This document shows, in pieces, positions 1-8,762 of a stretch of DNA of 64,000 nt. The DNA is taken from contig WTGX01000033.1 in assembly GCA_011523385.1 (NCBI GenBank), forward strand, positions 1 to 64,000. The letters run 5' to 3'. The DNA comes from Nitrospira sp. GTDB lineage: Bacteria; Nitrospirota; Nitrospiria; Nitrospirales; UBA8639. The notes under the pieces were generated by a model, which made no database searches, was not told the DNA's origin, and saw only the letters and a list, made by a program, of their open reading frames with translations. The translations under genes were made by a program, and so were the position numbers. The first letter of the stretch is position 1. Each line of letters opens with the position of its first letter.

Positions 1-3000
1 CGACCGTCGGGGCCGTCGCGTCCCACGTCGCGGTCGCCGAGACCGCCGAGGCCGGGCCGGTGTTGCCGCCGCGGAGAGTGGCCGCGTCCTTCGCCACCGT
101 CACCACCACGGTCTCCCCGCTGTTCGGCGTGACCTGCAACGTGTAGCTCGTCCCGCTCCCGGTGAATGTCCCCTTCGCCCCGCCGCTCACCGTCACGTCC
201 GTGGTCGTGAACCCCGTCACGGCCTCCGACCACGTGAACGTCACGTCGAGCCGGGTCCGCGTCTTGATCTTCGCGGGCACCCCGCCGATCTCGACCGACA
301 GCTCGTCGTCGTCGGTCGTCGTCACCGCCAGGCTCGCCGTCAGCGCCGCGTAGTCCCCGCCCGAGGCCGTGTGCAGCAGCGTCGCCGCTTCGTTGGACGC
401 GTCGTCGTCCTCGTCCGCCTCGACCGTCACCGTCTGCGCCGTGCTCCAGAGTTTCGACCCGCTCGGGTTGAACGTCAGGCTCGCCGGGGAAGGCGTGAGG
501 TCCGTGTCCGCGTGGCCCGTGATCGCCACCGTCACGCTCGCCGTCGGCTCGGACGCCAGCTTCACCGTGTACTCCGCGTCGTCGCCCTCGGCCACCGTCA
601 GCGTCTCCCGCGACAGCACAATCTCCGCCGTCTCGTCGTCCGTCGTCGTCACCCCGAGGTCCACCCTCAGCCCGTCGTAGTCGCCGCCCGAGGCCCTGTG
701 CGAGAGCGTCGCCGGGTCGTTGACCGCGTCGTCGTCCTCGCCCGCCTCGACCGTCACCGTCTGCGCCGTGCTCCAGAGATTCGACCCGCTCGGATTGAAC
801 GTCAGGCTCGCCGGACTCGGCGTCAGGTCCGTGCTCGCGTGGCCCGTGATCGCCACCGTCACCGTCGCCGTCGGCTGCGACGCCAGCTTCACCGTGTACG
901 TCTCGTCGTCCCCCTCCGCCACCGTGAGCGAGGCCGCCGATAGCACGATCTCCGCCGTCTCGTCGTCCGTCACCGTCACCGGCAACCTCACCACCAGCCC
1001 CTGGTAGTTGCCGCCCGCGGCCTGGTGCGAGATACTCACCTTGTCGTTCACGGCGTCGTCGTCCTCGCGCGCCTCGACCGTCACCGTCCGCGCCGTGCTC
1101 CAGAGATTCGTTCCGCTCCGATTGAAGATCAGGCTCGCCGGGCGCACCCTCAGGTCGGGGTCCGACTGAAAGAGATCCACCGCCACCGAAGCCGTCGGCT
1201 GCGACGCCAGCTTCACCGTGTACGTCTCGTCGTCCCCCTCGGCCACCGTCAGCGAGGTGGGCGACAGCACGATCCCGGCCACGTCTTCGTCCGTCGTCGT
1301 CACCGCGAGGTCCGCCTTCTCGCCCGCGTAGTCGCCGCCCGACGCCGTGTGCGTGAGCGTCGCCGCGTCGTTCGTCACGTCGTCGTCCGCGCCCGCCTCG
1401 ACCGTCACCGTCTGCGCCGTGCTCCAGAGATTCGTTCCGCTCGGACTGAACGTCAGGCTCGCCGGGGTCACCGTCAGGTCCGTGTCCGCGTGGCCCGTGA
1501 TCGCCACCGTCACCGTCGCCGTCGGCTCCGACGCCAGCTTCACCGTGTACGTCTCGTCGTCCCCCTCGTCCACCGTGAGGGTTTCCTTCGAGAGCAGGAT
1601 TTCCGCCGTCTCGTCGTCCGTCGTCGTCACGCCCAGTCCCGCCGTCACCGCCGCGTAGTCGCCGCCCGAGGCCCTGTGCGTGAGCGTCGCCGCGTCGTTC
1701 GCCGCGTCCGCGTCCTCGCCCGCCTCGACCGTCACCGTCTGCGCCGTGCTCCAGAGATTCGACCCGCTCGGACTGAACGTCAGGCTCGCCGGGGTCACCG
1801 TCAGGTCCGTGCTCGCGTGGCCCGTGATCGCCACCGTGACGTTCGTCGTCGGCTGCGACGCCAGCTTCACCGTGTACTCCGCCTCCCCGCCCTCCGCCAC
1901 CGTCAGCGTCTCCCGCGACAGCACGATCGCCGCCGTCTCGTCGTTGTCGCTCACCGCCACTTCGGCCTCATTGGCGGGCGCTGCCGCTATACGGTAGCCC
2001 GGCCCGGACGACAGCGACACCTTCACCGAGCCGTTCGGCTCGTTCACGCCGTCGTCCACCGTCGGAACCTTATACGTCGCGCTCCCGCCGGTTCCCACCC
2101 TCACGTTCTTCACGCCCAGATCGCCGGCGGCGACGAAGTTCCCCTTGCCTCCGACAAACAGCTTGACCGTCAGGGCGGCCGTAGGCGGCGGCGTCGCCGT
2201 AACCGTGAAGGTCGCGTCGTTGCCCTCGGCAACCGCCGCGCCGCCCGCGATCGAGACCGTCGGCACAACGGGGCCGCCGCCATCGTTGTCCTTGACCACG
2301 ACCGTGGCGGAACCGGGCGAACCGATCCGGTAGCCAGGGAAAGACTGGAAAGCGGGCGTCGCCGTGACCGAACCGTCCGCCTCTCTAACGTTGTCGTCCT
2401 CGGTCTGAACAGCGAACAGCACGGTCGCCCTGTTTGCGACGCTGAGCCCGCTAATACCCCCCGTTATGCCAAAGTTGCCAACCCAGGTAATGCTAACTTG
2501 TGGGTTTGGTAGTGCTGACTTCGGCGCGGGATTAAGGTGCACGATGAACTGCGCCCGCTCGCCCTCTGTCACTTCCGAGGACACGGCGGTAATGGTGATT
2601 GTCCCTTGGTTCGGCGCGTCGTCGTCCCGGATCAGTACTCGCTGCCTCGCCGTCACCGACCCGTAGCCGCCCCCCGATGCGGTGTGGAGCAAATGTGCGG
2701 ACCAGTTGGCGGTCTGATCGTCCTCGCCTATGCTCACCGTCACCGTCTGCGCCGTGCTCCAGAGATTCGCCCCGCTCGGATTGAACGTCAGGCTCGTCTT
2801 ATCGAGATTGAAGTGGGGTGGAGACCGCCATTGGTTGCCCTCTCTGCCCGACTGACCTGTAACGTTGATGGTCACCGTCACCGAATCCGACGGCTGCGTC
2901 GCCAGCTTCACCGTGTAGCTCGCGCTGTCGCCCTCGTCCACCTGCACCGGCGACGGCGACAGCACGATCGCCGGGTTGGCGGTCTGCGCCGCGGCGCCGG

Positions 3001-3139
3001 CGGCCAGGCCGAGGGCCAGAAATCCAGCCAGACACAGGCGCAGGACACCGGCGCGCCACGAAGCGCCTGCGGCGGCGTGAAATCCGGCGGACGCCGGAGC
3101 CGATGTTCGCCGGTCAGATCGTGACGGGGAGAGCGCCAC
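1..3139 (-). CDS. Secreted Calx-beta-like tandem-repeat protein, partial (C-terminus off the left edge)
   Basis: One frame stays open on the minus strand from about 3139 to base 1. It begins with a hydrophobic export segment ([18 protein letters not shown], about 3040-2984) followed by Ig/Calx-beta-like domains. From about 1960 down to 300 the protein is built of near-identical units of about 110 residues carrying [19 protein letters not shown], then an [19 protein letters not shown] block and an LTHxASGGDY block; the [10 protein letters not shown] junction recurs every 327-330 bp. More diverged units precede them, and the last residues in the window move into another Ig-like domain ([14 protein letters not shown]). 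Such proteins are generally extracellular, Ca2+-binding or adhesive; that role is inferred from the fold. The start is uncertain: GTG at 3139 is the nearest upstream choice and has no good ribosome site. The protein is at least 1,040 residues long. Confidence 0.75.
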   Translation of the reverse strand, partial: MALSPSRSDRRTSAPASAGFHAAAGASWRAGVLRLCLAGFLALGLAAGAAAQTANPAIVLSPSPVQVDEGDSASYTVKLATQPSDSVTVTINVTGQSGREGNQWRSPPHFNLDKTSLTFNPSGANLWSTAQTVTVSIGEDDQTANWSAHLLHTASGGGYGSVTARQRVLIRDDDAPNQGTITITAVSSEVTEGERAQFIVHLNPAPKSALPNPQVSITWVGNFGITGGISGLSVANRATVLFAVQTEDDNVREADGSVTATPAFQSFPGYRIGSPGSATVVVKDNDGGGPVVPTVSIAGGAAVAEGNDATFTVTATPPPTAALTVKLFVGGKGNFVAAGDLGVKNVRVGTGGSATYKVPTVDDGVNEPNGSVKVSLSSGPGYRIAAAPANEAEVAVSDNDETAAIVLSRETLTVAEGGEAEYTVKLASQPTTNVTVAITGHASTDLTVTPASLTFSPSGSNLWSTAQTVTVEAGEDADAANDAATLTHRASGGDYAAVTAGLGVTTTDDETAEILLSKETLTVDEGDDETYTVKLASEPTATVTVAITGHADTDLTVTPASLTFSPSGTNLWSTAQTVTVEAGADDDVTNDAATLTHTASGGDYAGEKADLAVTTTDEDVAGIVLSPTSLTVAEGDDETYTVKLASQPTASVAVDLFQSDPDLRVRPASLIFNRSGTNLWSTARTVTVEAREDDDAVNDKVSISHQAAGGNYQGLVVRLPVTVTDDETAEIVLSAASLTVAEGDDETYTVKLASQPTATVTVAITGHASTDLTPSPASLTFNPSGSNLWSTAQTVTVEAGEDDDAVNDPATLSHRASGGDYDGLRVDLGVTTTDDETAEIVLSRETLTVAEGDDAEYTVKLASEPTASVTVAITGHADTDLTPSPASLTFNPSGSKLWSTAQTVTVEADEDDDASNEAATLLHTASGGDYAALTASLAVTTTDDDELSVEIGGVPAKIKTRTRLDVTFTWSEAVTGFTTTDVTVSGGAKGTFTGSGTSYTLQVTPNSGETVVVTVAKDAATLRGGNTGPASAVSATATWDATAPTV

Positions 3140-3494
3140 GGAACGCCGGCGCCAAGGAGGCGCACGGCACGGCTTGTCTCGGGCGCGGACAGGGAAATGA
3201 CCGCCGCCGTCATCGCCCGAGGGCGAGAGCGCGCATCCAGGTGTTGCGGGATAAGGTCCCGCGACAGTGCGGACGAACCCACGCCGCCATTCGGCACGGC
3301 TTCTGCTGGAAATCAGCAAAGAGAGGATCATTGTTTGTGCTCGTAATTCGAGGATCCATCCCGAAGACCGATACGGACTTAAAATGGTAGCAAAATTCAG
3401 GTGTTAAGACCAGATAACTTAGCGAAACGATCATTCTGGATTATCGGGACCGGAATCCCTCGACAACACTTCAGAAGCCGAGGTAGGTCGATGA
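3140..3494. other. Gene-poor stretch upstream of the repeat protein
   Basis: No protein family is recognisable in either strand here. It is the 5' side of the leftward repeat protein and should hold its promoter, but no convincing -35/-10 pair was found. AT content rises from about 3310 to 3420. Confidence 0.4.
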
Positions 3495-3747
3495 GCCCTT
3501 CGACTTCGCTTCCTTCGACTACGCTCAGGACAGGCGTTGACAATTTTAGTCGGTGGGTTGAGGAGGTATCATCCGTAAGAACACGCGCCAGTGGTCATCC
3601 TGAGCTTGTCCTGCTTGTCCTGAGCGAAGCGAAGGAACTAAGCGAAGGACCTAGCGAAGGATCTGCTTTTACTCGCGTTCGGCGGCTGAAACAACGAGAT
3701 TCCTCGCCAGGCCCTTCACTTCGTTCAGGGCAAGCTTCGGAATGACA
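3495..3747. repeat. Cluster of family A short repeats (CTTCGACTACGCTCAGGACA type)
   Basis: Three family A copies lie at about 3495-3535, 3596-3665 (a double, partly decayed copy) and 3700-3747. The core reads CCTTCGACTxCGCTCAGGxC on one strand and CCTGAGCGAAGxCGAAGG on the other. The last copy forms the 3' end of the DUF5615 remnant. The same element recurs at about ten other places in the window. Confidence 0.85.
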
Positions 3748-3923
3748 GCTTCTGGAACAGCCACATCGTCAGCTTGAGCCAGACCCACGTCGCGGACATG
3801 AGTAGAACCAGGAAAGGTGGTCGCAAGAAGACCGACAAGACGCGGTGAGAGATTTTCGTCAAAGAGGAACTTACAAGGGCCATTCTTTGGGTCAACAATG
3901 GATGCCTCAGTGCGCCACGACAA
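3669..3923 (-). pseudogene. Truncated DUF5615 PIN-like protein
   Basis: The first half reads as the N-terminus of the DUF5615 PIN-like family: FLFDENLSPRLVGLLA, then HVRDVGLAQADD, which carries the conserved acidic Asp-Glu-Asn start of the PIN-like fold. After about residue 50 the family sequence stops. The remaining residues (VIPKLALNEVKGLARNL) are a translation of a family A repeat, so the second half of the active site is missing. Full family members are usually 110-120 residues; this frame has 84. The usual small DUF433 antitoxin partner is absent: the Nudix gene ends 6 bp to the right. I read it as a toxin-like gene broken by repeat insertion or deletion, probably inactive. Confidence 0.7.
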
Positions 3924-3929
3924 GTCTCT

Positions 3930-4442
3930 TTAGCTCTTCAGCTTGAGACAAACCGCTTGGAGGCCGATGATGGTCTTGGCATCCTGGATCATGCCGTCCT
4001 TGATACGATCGATGGCTTGGGCCAGCGGCATTTCGACGATTCCCAGGACTTCATCCGCACCCAGGTTTTGCGTGCCCGGAGAGAGTTCCGTCCCCACGAA
4101 AATGTGAATGATTTCGTTGGTAAAGCCCGGCGTGGTCAAAAAGCTCAGCACCGGTTCCAACCGCCCGACCTTGTAGCCGGTTTCTTCTTCCACTTCCCGG
4201 GCCGCGCAAGCCCCGGGGTCCTCGCCGGGATGCAGCTTGCCCGCGGGGATTTCATAGATGAAGCGTCCGACGGCATGACGATATTGCCGGACCATGATCA
4301 CCGTCCGGTCGTCTTTCATCGGCACGACGGCCGCGGCCCCCGGATGGGTGATGACCTCAAGGTCGGCCGTGACCCCGTTCGGCAGGGTCACTGTTTCCAC
4401 GGACAGATCAATGATTTTTCCCTTATAGATCGGTTTCTTCAT
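3930..4442 (-). CDS. Nudix hydrolase, ADP-ribose pyrophosphatase type
   Basis: A 170-residue protein, normal length for the ADP-ribose/NDP-sugar pyrophosphatase branch (NudF/YqkG-like). The Nudix box is intact around residues 69-91: it starts GKLHPGEDPGACAAREV and ends EEETGY, giving the GX5EX7REUXEEXGU pattern that binds Mg2+ and catalyses hydrolysis. YRHAVGRFIYEIPAG just before the box is typical of this branch, which splits ADP-ribose into AMP and ribose 5-phosphate in the cytosol. The start MKKPIYKGKIIDL matches the family. It lies 39 bp downstream of gcvT on the same strand and may share its transcript. The exact substrate cannot be read from the sequence. Confidence 0.9.
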   Translation of the reverse strand: MKKPIYKGKIIDLSVETVTLPNGVTADLEVITHPGAAAVVPMKDDRTVIMVRQYRHAVGRFIYEIPAGKLHPGEDPGACAAREVEEETGYKVGRLEPVLSFLTTPGFTNEIIHIFVGTELSPGTQNLGADEVLGIVEMPLAQAIDRIKDGMIQDAKTIIGLQAVCLKLKS

Positions 4443-4481
4443 CGTGAACCATGCCCTGCATTCATGGGACGAAGAGGATGC

Positions 4482-5585
4482 CTACGACGACGGCTTGGGC
4501 TTTTTATAAAAGGGAAGGGCGACTACCCGGGCGGGTATTCGCCTGGCTCGAATCTCGACGTCGAAGACCGTACCGGCCTCGGCATAGGCGGGATCCACGT
4601 ACCCCAGACCAATGCCTTTCTGCAGGACGGGAGACAGGTTTCCGCTGGTCACCGTCCCGACCGGTTTGTCCTGTGCGAACAATCTCATGTCGTGACGGGG
4701 CACGGCTTTTTCCAATAATTCGAATGCCACCAGGCGTCGTGACGGTCCTTCTTGGACCTGTTGTTTGAGCACGGGTTCGCCGATGAAGGCGCCCTTGGCA
4801 AAACTCACGACCCATTTGGCATTGGCTTCGATAGGAGTGGTCGCTTCGGTCAGGTCGTTGCCGTACAACAAATACCCCATGTCGAGCCGCAGCAGATCCC
4901 GCGCGCCCAACCCCGCGGGCTTCAGGCCGCGCTCCTCTCCAGCCTGCATCAGTCGATCCCACACGAGGCGAACCTGCGTCGCCGGCACGTACAATTCATA
5001 CCCGAGCTCTCCGGTATAGCCGGTCCGCGTAATCAGACACTCGACGCCGTTGACCGTCTCTCGCAGACATTGTCGCGGCTTCAGCCCGTCGAGCGGTGAG
5101 TCCACGTGCGCCTGCAACAGCGACTTCGAGGCAGGCCCTTGCAGCGCCAGTTGGGCCAGATCTGCCGATTGATCCTCGATGCGAAGCTCCCCCTGTTCCT
5201 CGTCCTGCTGTTGGAACAGCCAATCTCTGATCTTGTCGAGATTCGACGCATTCACACACAGGAGAAACTCATCCGCGCCCAACCGGTACAGGAAAATATC
5301 GTCTTTAACACCCCCCTCGTGGTTGCAGATCATCGAGTACTGGGATGTCATGGGCTCGACCCGTTGCACGTCATTGGTGGTCACTCGCTGAAGGAACGAC
5401 AAGGCCCCGGGACCCTCGACGTGCAGGCGCCCCATGTGACTCACGTCAAACAGACCCGCGGAGGTGCGGACCGTATGATACTCATCGAGGACGCCTGAAT
5501 ACTGGAGGGGCATGGCCCAGCCGGCAAAATCCACGATTTTGGCCTTCCGGGCCACGTGGGCCTCATGCAGGGAGGTCTGTTTCAT
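4482..5585 (-). CDS. gcvT: Aminomethyltransferase, glycine cleavage system T protein
   Basis: GcvT transfers the methylene group from the aminomethyl-lipoyl H protein to tetrahydrofolate, releasing ammonia. The 367-residue frame shows the family hallmarks: TSLHEAHVARKAKIVDFAGW near the N-terminus, GLFDVSHMGRL, RTGYTGELGYEL, LGARDLLRLDMGYLLYG, and a C-terminal barrel ending VVALPFYKKPKP. I start at ATG 5585 (MKQTSLHEAH), where the family starts, rather than the upstream in-frame TTG at 5597. The genes for the P, H and L proteins are not in this window, so the operon is dispersed or the others lie elsewhere. A family A/B repeat cluster lies just upstream. The Nudix gene follows on the same strand. 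Confidence 0.95.
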   Translation of the reverse strand: MKQTSLHEAHVARKAKIVDFAGWAMPLQYSGVLDEYHTVRTSAGLFDVSHMGRLHVEGPGALSFLQRVTTNDVQRVEPMTSQYSMICNHEGGVKDDIFLYRLGADEFLLCVNASNLDKIRDWLFQQQDEEQGELRIEDQSADLAQLALQGPASKSLLQAHVDSPLDGLKPRQCLRETVNGVECLITRTGYTGELGYELYVPATQVRLVWDRLMQAGEERGLKPAGLGARDLLRLDMGYLLYGNDLTEATTPIEANAKWVVSFAKGAFIGEPVLKQQVQEGPSRRLVAFELLEKAVPRHDMRLFAQDKPVGTVTSGNLSPVLQKGIGLGYVDPAYAEAGTVFDVEIRARRIPARVVALPFYKKPKPSS

Positions 5586-5620
5586 GAGTGCGAGCAATGC
5601 GAAGTCGGACCCGAAAATGC

Positions 5621-5693
5621 CTCTACCTCCCCTTACCCCTCCTTACCCTTCGACTACGCTTCCTTCGACTTCGCTCAGGACAGGCAGGACAGG
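5621..5693. repeat. Family B plus family A repeats
   Basis: A half copy of family B (CTCTACCTCCCCTTACCCCT, 5621-5650) runs directly into a family A copy (5646-5693) that contains the core twice, once as CTACGCTT and once as CTTCGCTCAGGACAGG. It fills the gap between the FIST gene and gcvT. Confidence 0.8.
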
Positions 5694-5719
5694 CGTAGCG
5701 TCATCCGACATCCGCGTTC

Positions 5720-6913
5720 TTATCTGTCCGGAACCGGCTCGGCAAACAACGCCACACTCGCGGTATATCCGTGAATGAAGTTTTTCCCGCCTACCGGCCC
5801 GATCTCGCCGGCGGCAAAAAACCCCGCAACCGGAATCCCGTCGGCCCGTCGCTGGAGGGCCGCAATATCATGGTTGGGTTCGGCGAAAAATCGCCGGCCC
5901 CGGCCGTTGCAACTGAACAACAAGGCCCCCTTGAAAGGAGATTTCGGGAAGTCCAGGCGATCCTGCGCCAGCAATAAATTGAAATCTTCACTGGCGGCGG
6001 CCGGGTCCCTCACGTGAAATTGAATCGTCTGCCCTTCCTTCACGATGTCGGAAATCGCCACGCCCCCGGAGCGTTGGTCCGCCCCCAACAATCCACGAAT
6101 GAGAAAATCTCCCCGGCCAAATTCCTCGCGTTGCTCATCAAACGCCACGCCGACCTGCACGGCCATGGCAACCTGTTTCCCCCGTTCCGGTCCCAAGCGT
6201 TCGAGTGTCTCCTGGAGCCGTTCGAGAGTCGGCACGCCGCCCAACTCATACATGATATTTCGTTCAGCCTTGGTCACCACGTAACGTTCCCCGATGGGTT
6301 GGCAACCCTGGGATACCAGGGTCCGAATCCACACAGGTCCCCACAGGGCCACTCCGACGAGGCCTTCCTGCACGATCCCGCCGTTGAACACCAATCGATT
6401 TTCACCCAGGTCCGTGCCCCCGCTGGCAACGCCCCCGATCGCGGGCGCACCCGGGCAGCGTGCCTCCATGGTTTCAAACACGTCTTCTATCGGCGTGGAA
6501 AAGGGATCGGCAAACACCAGGAACGTGGGCCGCTCAGACAGTGATTCCAATTCCTGAGGCCACCCCTCAAAGGTATAAGAGGATTGGGATTCCTTTTCGT
6601 GGAACGTCAAATGAAAGGGGACGATCCGCACTTCAGGCAGTTGAGCCGCCCACAAGGTCACGACCGATGTATTCTCGTATTCCTCGGCTGGTCCGATCAC
6701 GCCGTCGCCCATACAGCCCACCATCACTCGTGGGGCCAATTGCCGGTGGAGTGTCTCGACCAATTCACGTGCGGTCTTAGCATAATGCGGTGAGAAAAAC
6801 AGACAGACCAGATCAGGGGAGGTCGGGCCGAACGCCTCACGGACGGAGGCGATTAACGCCTGCGCCGCCTGCTCCGCGCCCGACTCACGCGCTATGGCTA
6901 CGTGGAATTGCAT
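5720..6913 (-). CDS. FIST-domain protein
   Basis: A 397-residue protein with the FIST_N/FIST_C layout. FIST_N covers about residues 30-220, with VMVGCMGDGVIGPAEEYEN and PAIGGVASGGTD. FIST_C covers about 225-375, ending GALLFSCNGRG, then PVAGFFAAGEIGPVGG and an HGYTASVALF tail. FIST domains are predicted small-ligand sensors, often linked to signal transduction and thought to bind amino acids or similar compounds; that is family knowledge. No transmembrane segment or output domain is visible, so this copy is a stand-alone cytosolic protein. Its length and ends look complete. The neighbours give no hint of the ligand. Confidence 0.85.
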   Translation of the reverse strand: MQFHVAIARESGAEQAAQALIASVREAFGPTSPDLVCLFFSPHYAKTARELVETLHRQLAPRVMVGCMGDGVIGPAEEYENTSVVTLWAAQLPEVRIVPFHLTFHEKESQSSYTFEGWPQELESLSERPTFLVFADPFSTPIEDVFETMEARCPGAPAIGGVASGGTDLGENRLVFNGGIVQEGLVGVALWGPVWIRTLVSQGCQPIGERYVVTKAERNIMYELGGVPTLERLQETLERLGPERGKQVAMAVQVGVAFDEQREEFGRGDFLIRGLLGADQRSGGVAISDIVKEGQTIQFHVRDPAAASEDFNLLLAQDRLDFPKSPFKGALLFSCNGRGRRFFAEPNHDIAALQRRADGIPVAGFFAAGEIGPVGGKNFIHGYTASVALFAEPVPDR

Positions 6914-7005
6914 GGGGTTCCCAAAAGTCTAACAGCGGGTCCGCACGATTGTCCACCGGAAACACCCTGATAGATGGAAACAACGGCCGTTGTTTCCTCC
7001 ATCTC

Positions 7006-7230
7006 ATGATCCGCTACCTCGCCGAGCGCCTGGACTTGGAAATCATGCAGAAACGGGCATCCGATCTGCTTTCCATGTGGGTCGGGGGCACGGAAAAGAA
7101 CATTGCCGGAGCCTTTGCCGAGGCACACAGCCAGGAGGCTTTTCTCGTGTTTGACGAAGCCGATTCGTTGCTCGCCGACCGGCGTATGGCTCAGAGGGGC
7201 TGGGAGATCAGTCAGGTCAAAGTGTCATAG
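7006..7230 (+). pseudogene. Fragment of an AAA+ ATPase
   Basis: The frame from about 7012 reads YLAERLDLEIMQKRASDLLS, then MWVGGTEKNIAGAFAEA, FLVFDEADSLLADRR and QRGWEISQV before a stop at 7228-7230. This is the stretch from just after the Walker A helix through Walker B (FLVFDEAD) of an AAA+ ATPase. The Walker A loop expected just upstream is absent (the preceding bases read NNGRCFLHLM), as are sensor 1, the arginine finger and everything C-terminal. About 70 of several hundred residues survive, so this is a gene remnant. Residues 6790-7005 of the same open frame overlap the start of the FIST gene on the other strand and are not coding. Confidence 0.75.
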
Positions 7231-7286
7231 TGAATGGACGTAGTCAAGGCATTGCATTTGCTCATGGCGCGGACTAGAATCATGGC

Positions 7287-7583
7287 ATGAGTGAAGCGAT
7301 CGCCTTTGATACTCATCGATTTGTCAAAAACCTGACCGAAAGCGGCTTTACGGAACAACAGGCCGAGGCCCTTGCGAAGGAGCAGGTCCAACTGCTCAAC
7401 AGCAACCTGGCCACCAAGGTCGATCTGCAAACAGTCAAGGCCGACCTGGAGGCCAAAATTGAGACGGTCAAGGCTGGCCTGGAGGCCAAAATCGAAGCCT
7501 CTAAGGTCGACCTGCTGAAATGGATGGTGACGGCGATGGTTGCCCAAGGCACGCTGATCGTTGCGCTCGTCAAACTGCTCTAA
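7287..7583 (+). CDS. Small coiled-coil, C-terminal membrane-anchored protein (DUF1640-like)
   Basis: A 98-residue protein. It opens with FDTHRFVKNLTESGFTEQQA, resembling the DUF1640/CCDC90 family, which couples a short helical head to a coiled coil and one C-terminal membrane helix. Residues 45-78 repeat an LEAKIETVKAGLEAKIEASK heptad pattern, and residues 80-98 (MVTAMVAQGTLIVALVKLL) form the membrane segment. The function of bacterial members is unknown. A protein of similar layout is encoded at 51676-51957. The ATG at 7287 is preceded by only a weak purine stretch. Confidence 0.7.
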   Translation: MSEAIAFDTHRFVKNLTESGFTEQQAEALAKEQVQLLNSNLATKVDLQTVKADLEAKIETVKAGLEAKIEASKVDLLKWMVTAMVAQGTLIVALVKLL

Positions 7584-7689
7584 GGTGTCGTTCGTTTAAA
7601 GGCACACCTTCATTCATACGTCTCCGTCAGATCCGGTCGTGTTTACTCAAACCGGACTTGGCACCGCATCTCAACACCTTTGTCCATCC

Positions 7690-7812
7690 TTGAAGTTTGG
7701 CATCATTTTTTACTTTTTTACACTTCTTTAACTTTTTTATTTTTTTAAAGTTTGCGATAAATTGTACAATATTTAAACTTTGTAAAGTTTTTTACATTTT
7801 GTAATGTTTAAA
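7690..7812. other. Very AT-rich intergenic tract with nested small palindromes
   Basis: This tract is almost pure A/T in a GC-rich neighbourhood. It contains ATTGTACAAT (7761-7770), AAACTTTGTAAAGTTT (7775-7790) and ACATTTTGTAATGT (7794-7807), plus an AAAGTTT at 7747 that can pair with AAACTTT at 7775. No gene is visible. It sits between the DUF1640-like gene and a repeat cluster. Confidence 0.6.
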
Positions 7813-7879
7813 CAACGAGCGCCTATCAGAAGCAGATTCCTCGCTTCGCTCGGAATGACATATTCGTTGTCGGGTTACG

Positions 7880-8058
7880 CCTGTCCTGCCTGTCCTGAGC
7901 GAAGTCGAAGGAAGCGAAGTCGAAGGGCTGCGCTGACCCGACCTACCCTGACTGCAAAGACGCTGGATTCCCGATCTGGTCTGGAATGACGGAAGGAGGT
8001 GAACCCCGACCTTTCTTCCCCCTCACCCCAACCCTCTCCCACGATGGGGAGAGGGGGT
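7880..8058. repeat. Family A, E and C repeats in tandem
   Basis: A double family A copy (7880-7927) is followed by a GGATTCCCG...GGAATGAC element of family E (about 7967-7990) and a family C palindrome (8018-8058: CCCTCACCCCAACCCTCTCC ... GGGGAGAGGG). The block lies immediately downstream of the GNAT gene stop and could also act as a transcript end structure. Confidence 0.8.
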
Positions 8059-8068
8059 GGATGCCCGT

Positions 8069-8560
8069 TTATTCACCCGGTCTGGACGGCAGGATGAAAT
8101 CGGTTTCAAACATTTTGTAGGGTGCCGTTGAGAGGCCGGCTTGTTTATACACCCCTTGGGCTACGGTGTTGTCCTGTTCCACGTAGAGACGGATGCCAGC
8201 CACGTTGCCTTGGCGTTTGCCTTCCCGCAAGACGTAGTCGTACAACTGTTTGAATACGCCGCGTCGCCGCCATTCCTTTTGGACGTACACGCTTTGCAGC
8301 CACCAGAAGACCGCATTCCGCCAATCGCTCCATTCGAAGGTGATCAGCATCTGCCCGATCGTCTGCCCGGAGGGCCGGTGCTCCATCACCACGTAAAAGC
8401 CTTTGGAGGCGTCGGCCAGTAGCGATTCCACGCCGGCCTGGAGCAGGGTCCGGTCCAATTGCCTGCCCTCCGTTTCCCGGGCGAGAGCCAGGTTGAACGT
8501 GACTAACGACTCGAGGTCACGGGGTTCGGCCAACCGGATATGGAAGTCTGACTGGTTCAT
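8069..8560 (-). CDS. GNAT family N-acetyltransferase
   Basis: A 163-residue single-domain acetyltransferase. IRLAEPRDLESLVTFN at the N-terminus is the usual strand-helix start of the GNAT fold. The acetyl-CoA pyrophosphate loop is in WLQSVYVQKEWRRRGVFKQL (about residues 88-107; R/Q-x-x-G-x motif as RRRGV). LYVEQDNTVAQGVYKQAGL near the C-terminus is the usual motif B helix. The acceptor substrate is not predictable. Its length is complete and the start MNQSDFHIRLAEP is conventional. It is a single gene between repeat blocks on both sides. Confidence 0.88.
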   Translation of the reverse strand: MNQSDFHIRLAEPRDLESLVTFNLALARETEGRQLDRTLLQAGVESLLADASKGFYVVMEHRPSGQTIGQMLITFEWSDWRNAVFWWLQSVYVQKEWRRRGVFKQLYDYVLREGKRQGNVAGIRLYVEQDNTVAQGVYKQAGLSTAPYKMFETDFILPSRPGE

Positions 8561-8626
8561 GGGAGGAGTTGAGATACCGCGTTAGCGGGAATCCGGGAAT
8601 TTGTCTCCTGCACGACTGCCTCAATC

Positions 8627-8762
8627 TCTACCTCCCCTAACCCCTCCTTACAAAGGAGGGGAAGAGAAGAAGCGGCCCTGCCTTCTATGTCGAAAAGTAG
8701 AGGCTTTTTCTGTAACAGGCCTGGGGAAGCGGTCGAACCCTTCGACTACGCTCAGGGCAGGC
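8627..8762. repeat. Family B palindrome and family A copy
   Basis: A full family B hairpin (8627-8663: CCTCCCCTAACCCCTCCTT, a short loop, AAGGAGGGG) is followed by a family A copy (8738-8762) that overlaps the last codons and stop of the DUF502 gene. Confidence 0.8.

Noticed and set aside
300-2000. Regular 330-bp periodicity resembling a repeat array
   Set aside because: The units are coding repeats of one protein on the minus strand; unit length and lack of spacers rule out CRISPR.
371-2512. Long plus-strand frames rich in Arg and His
   Set aside because: They are shadows of the codon-biased repeat protein on the minus strand, with low-complexity composition and no family.
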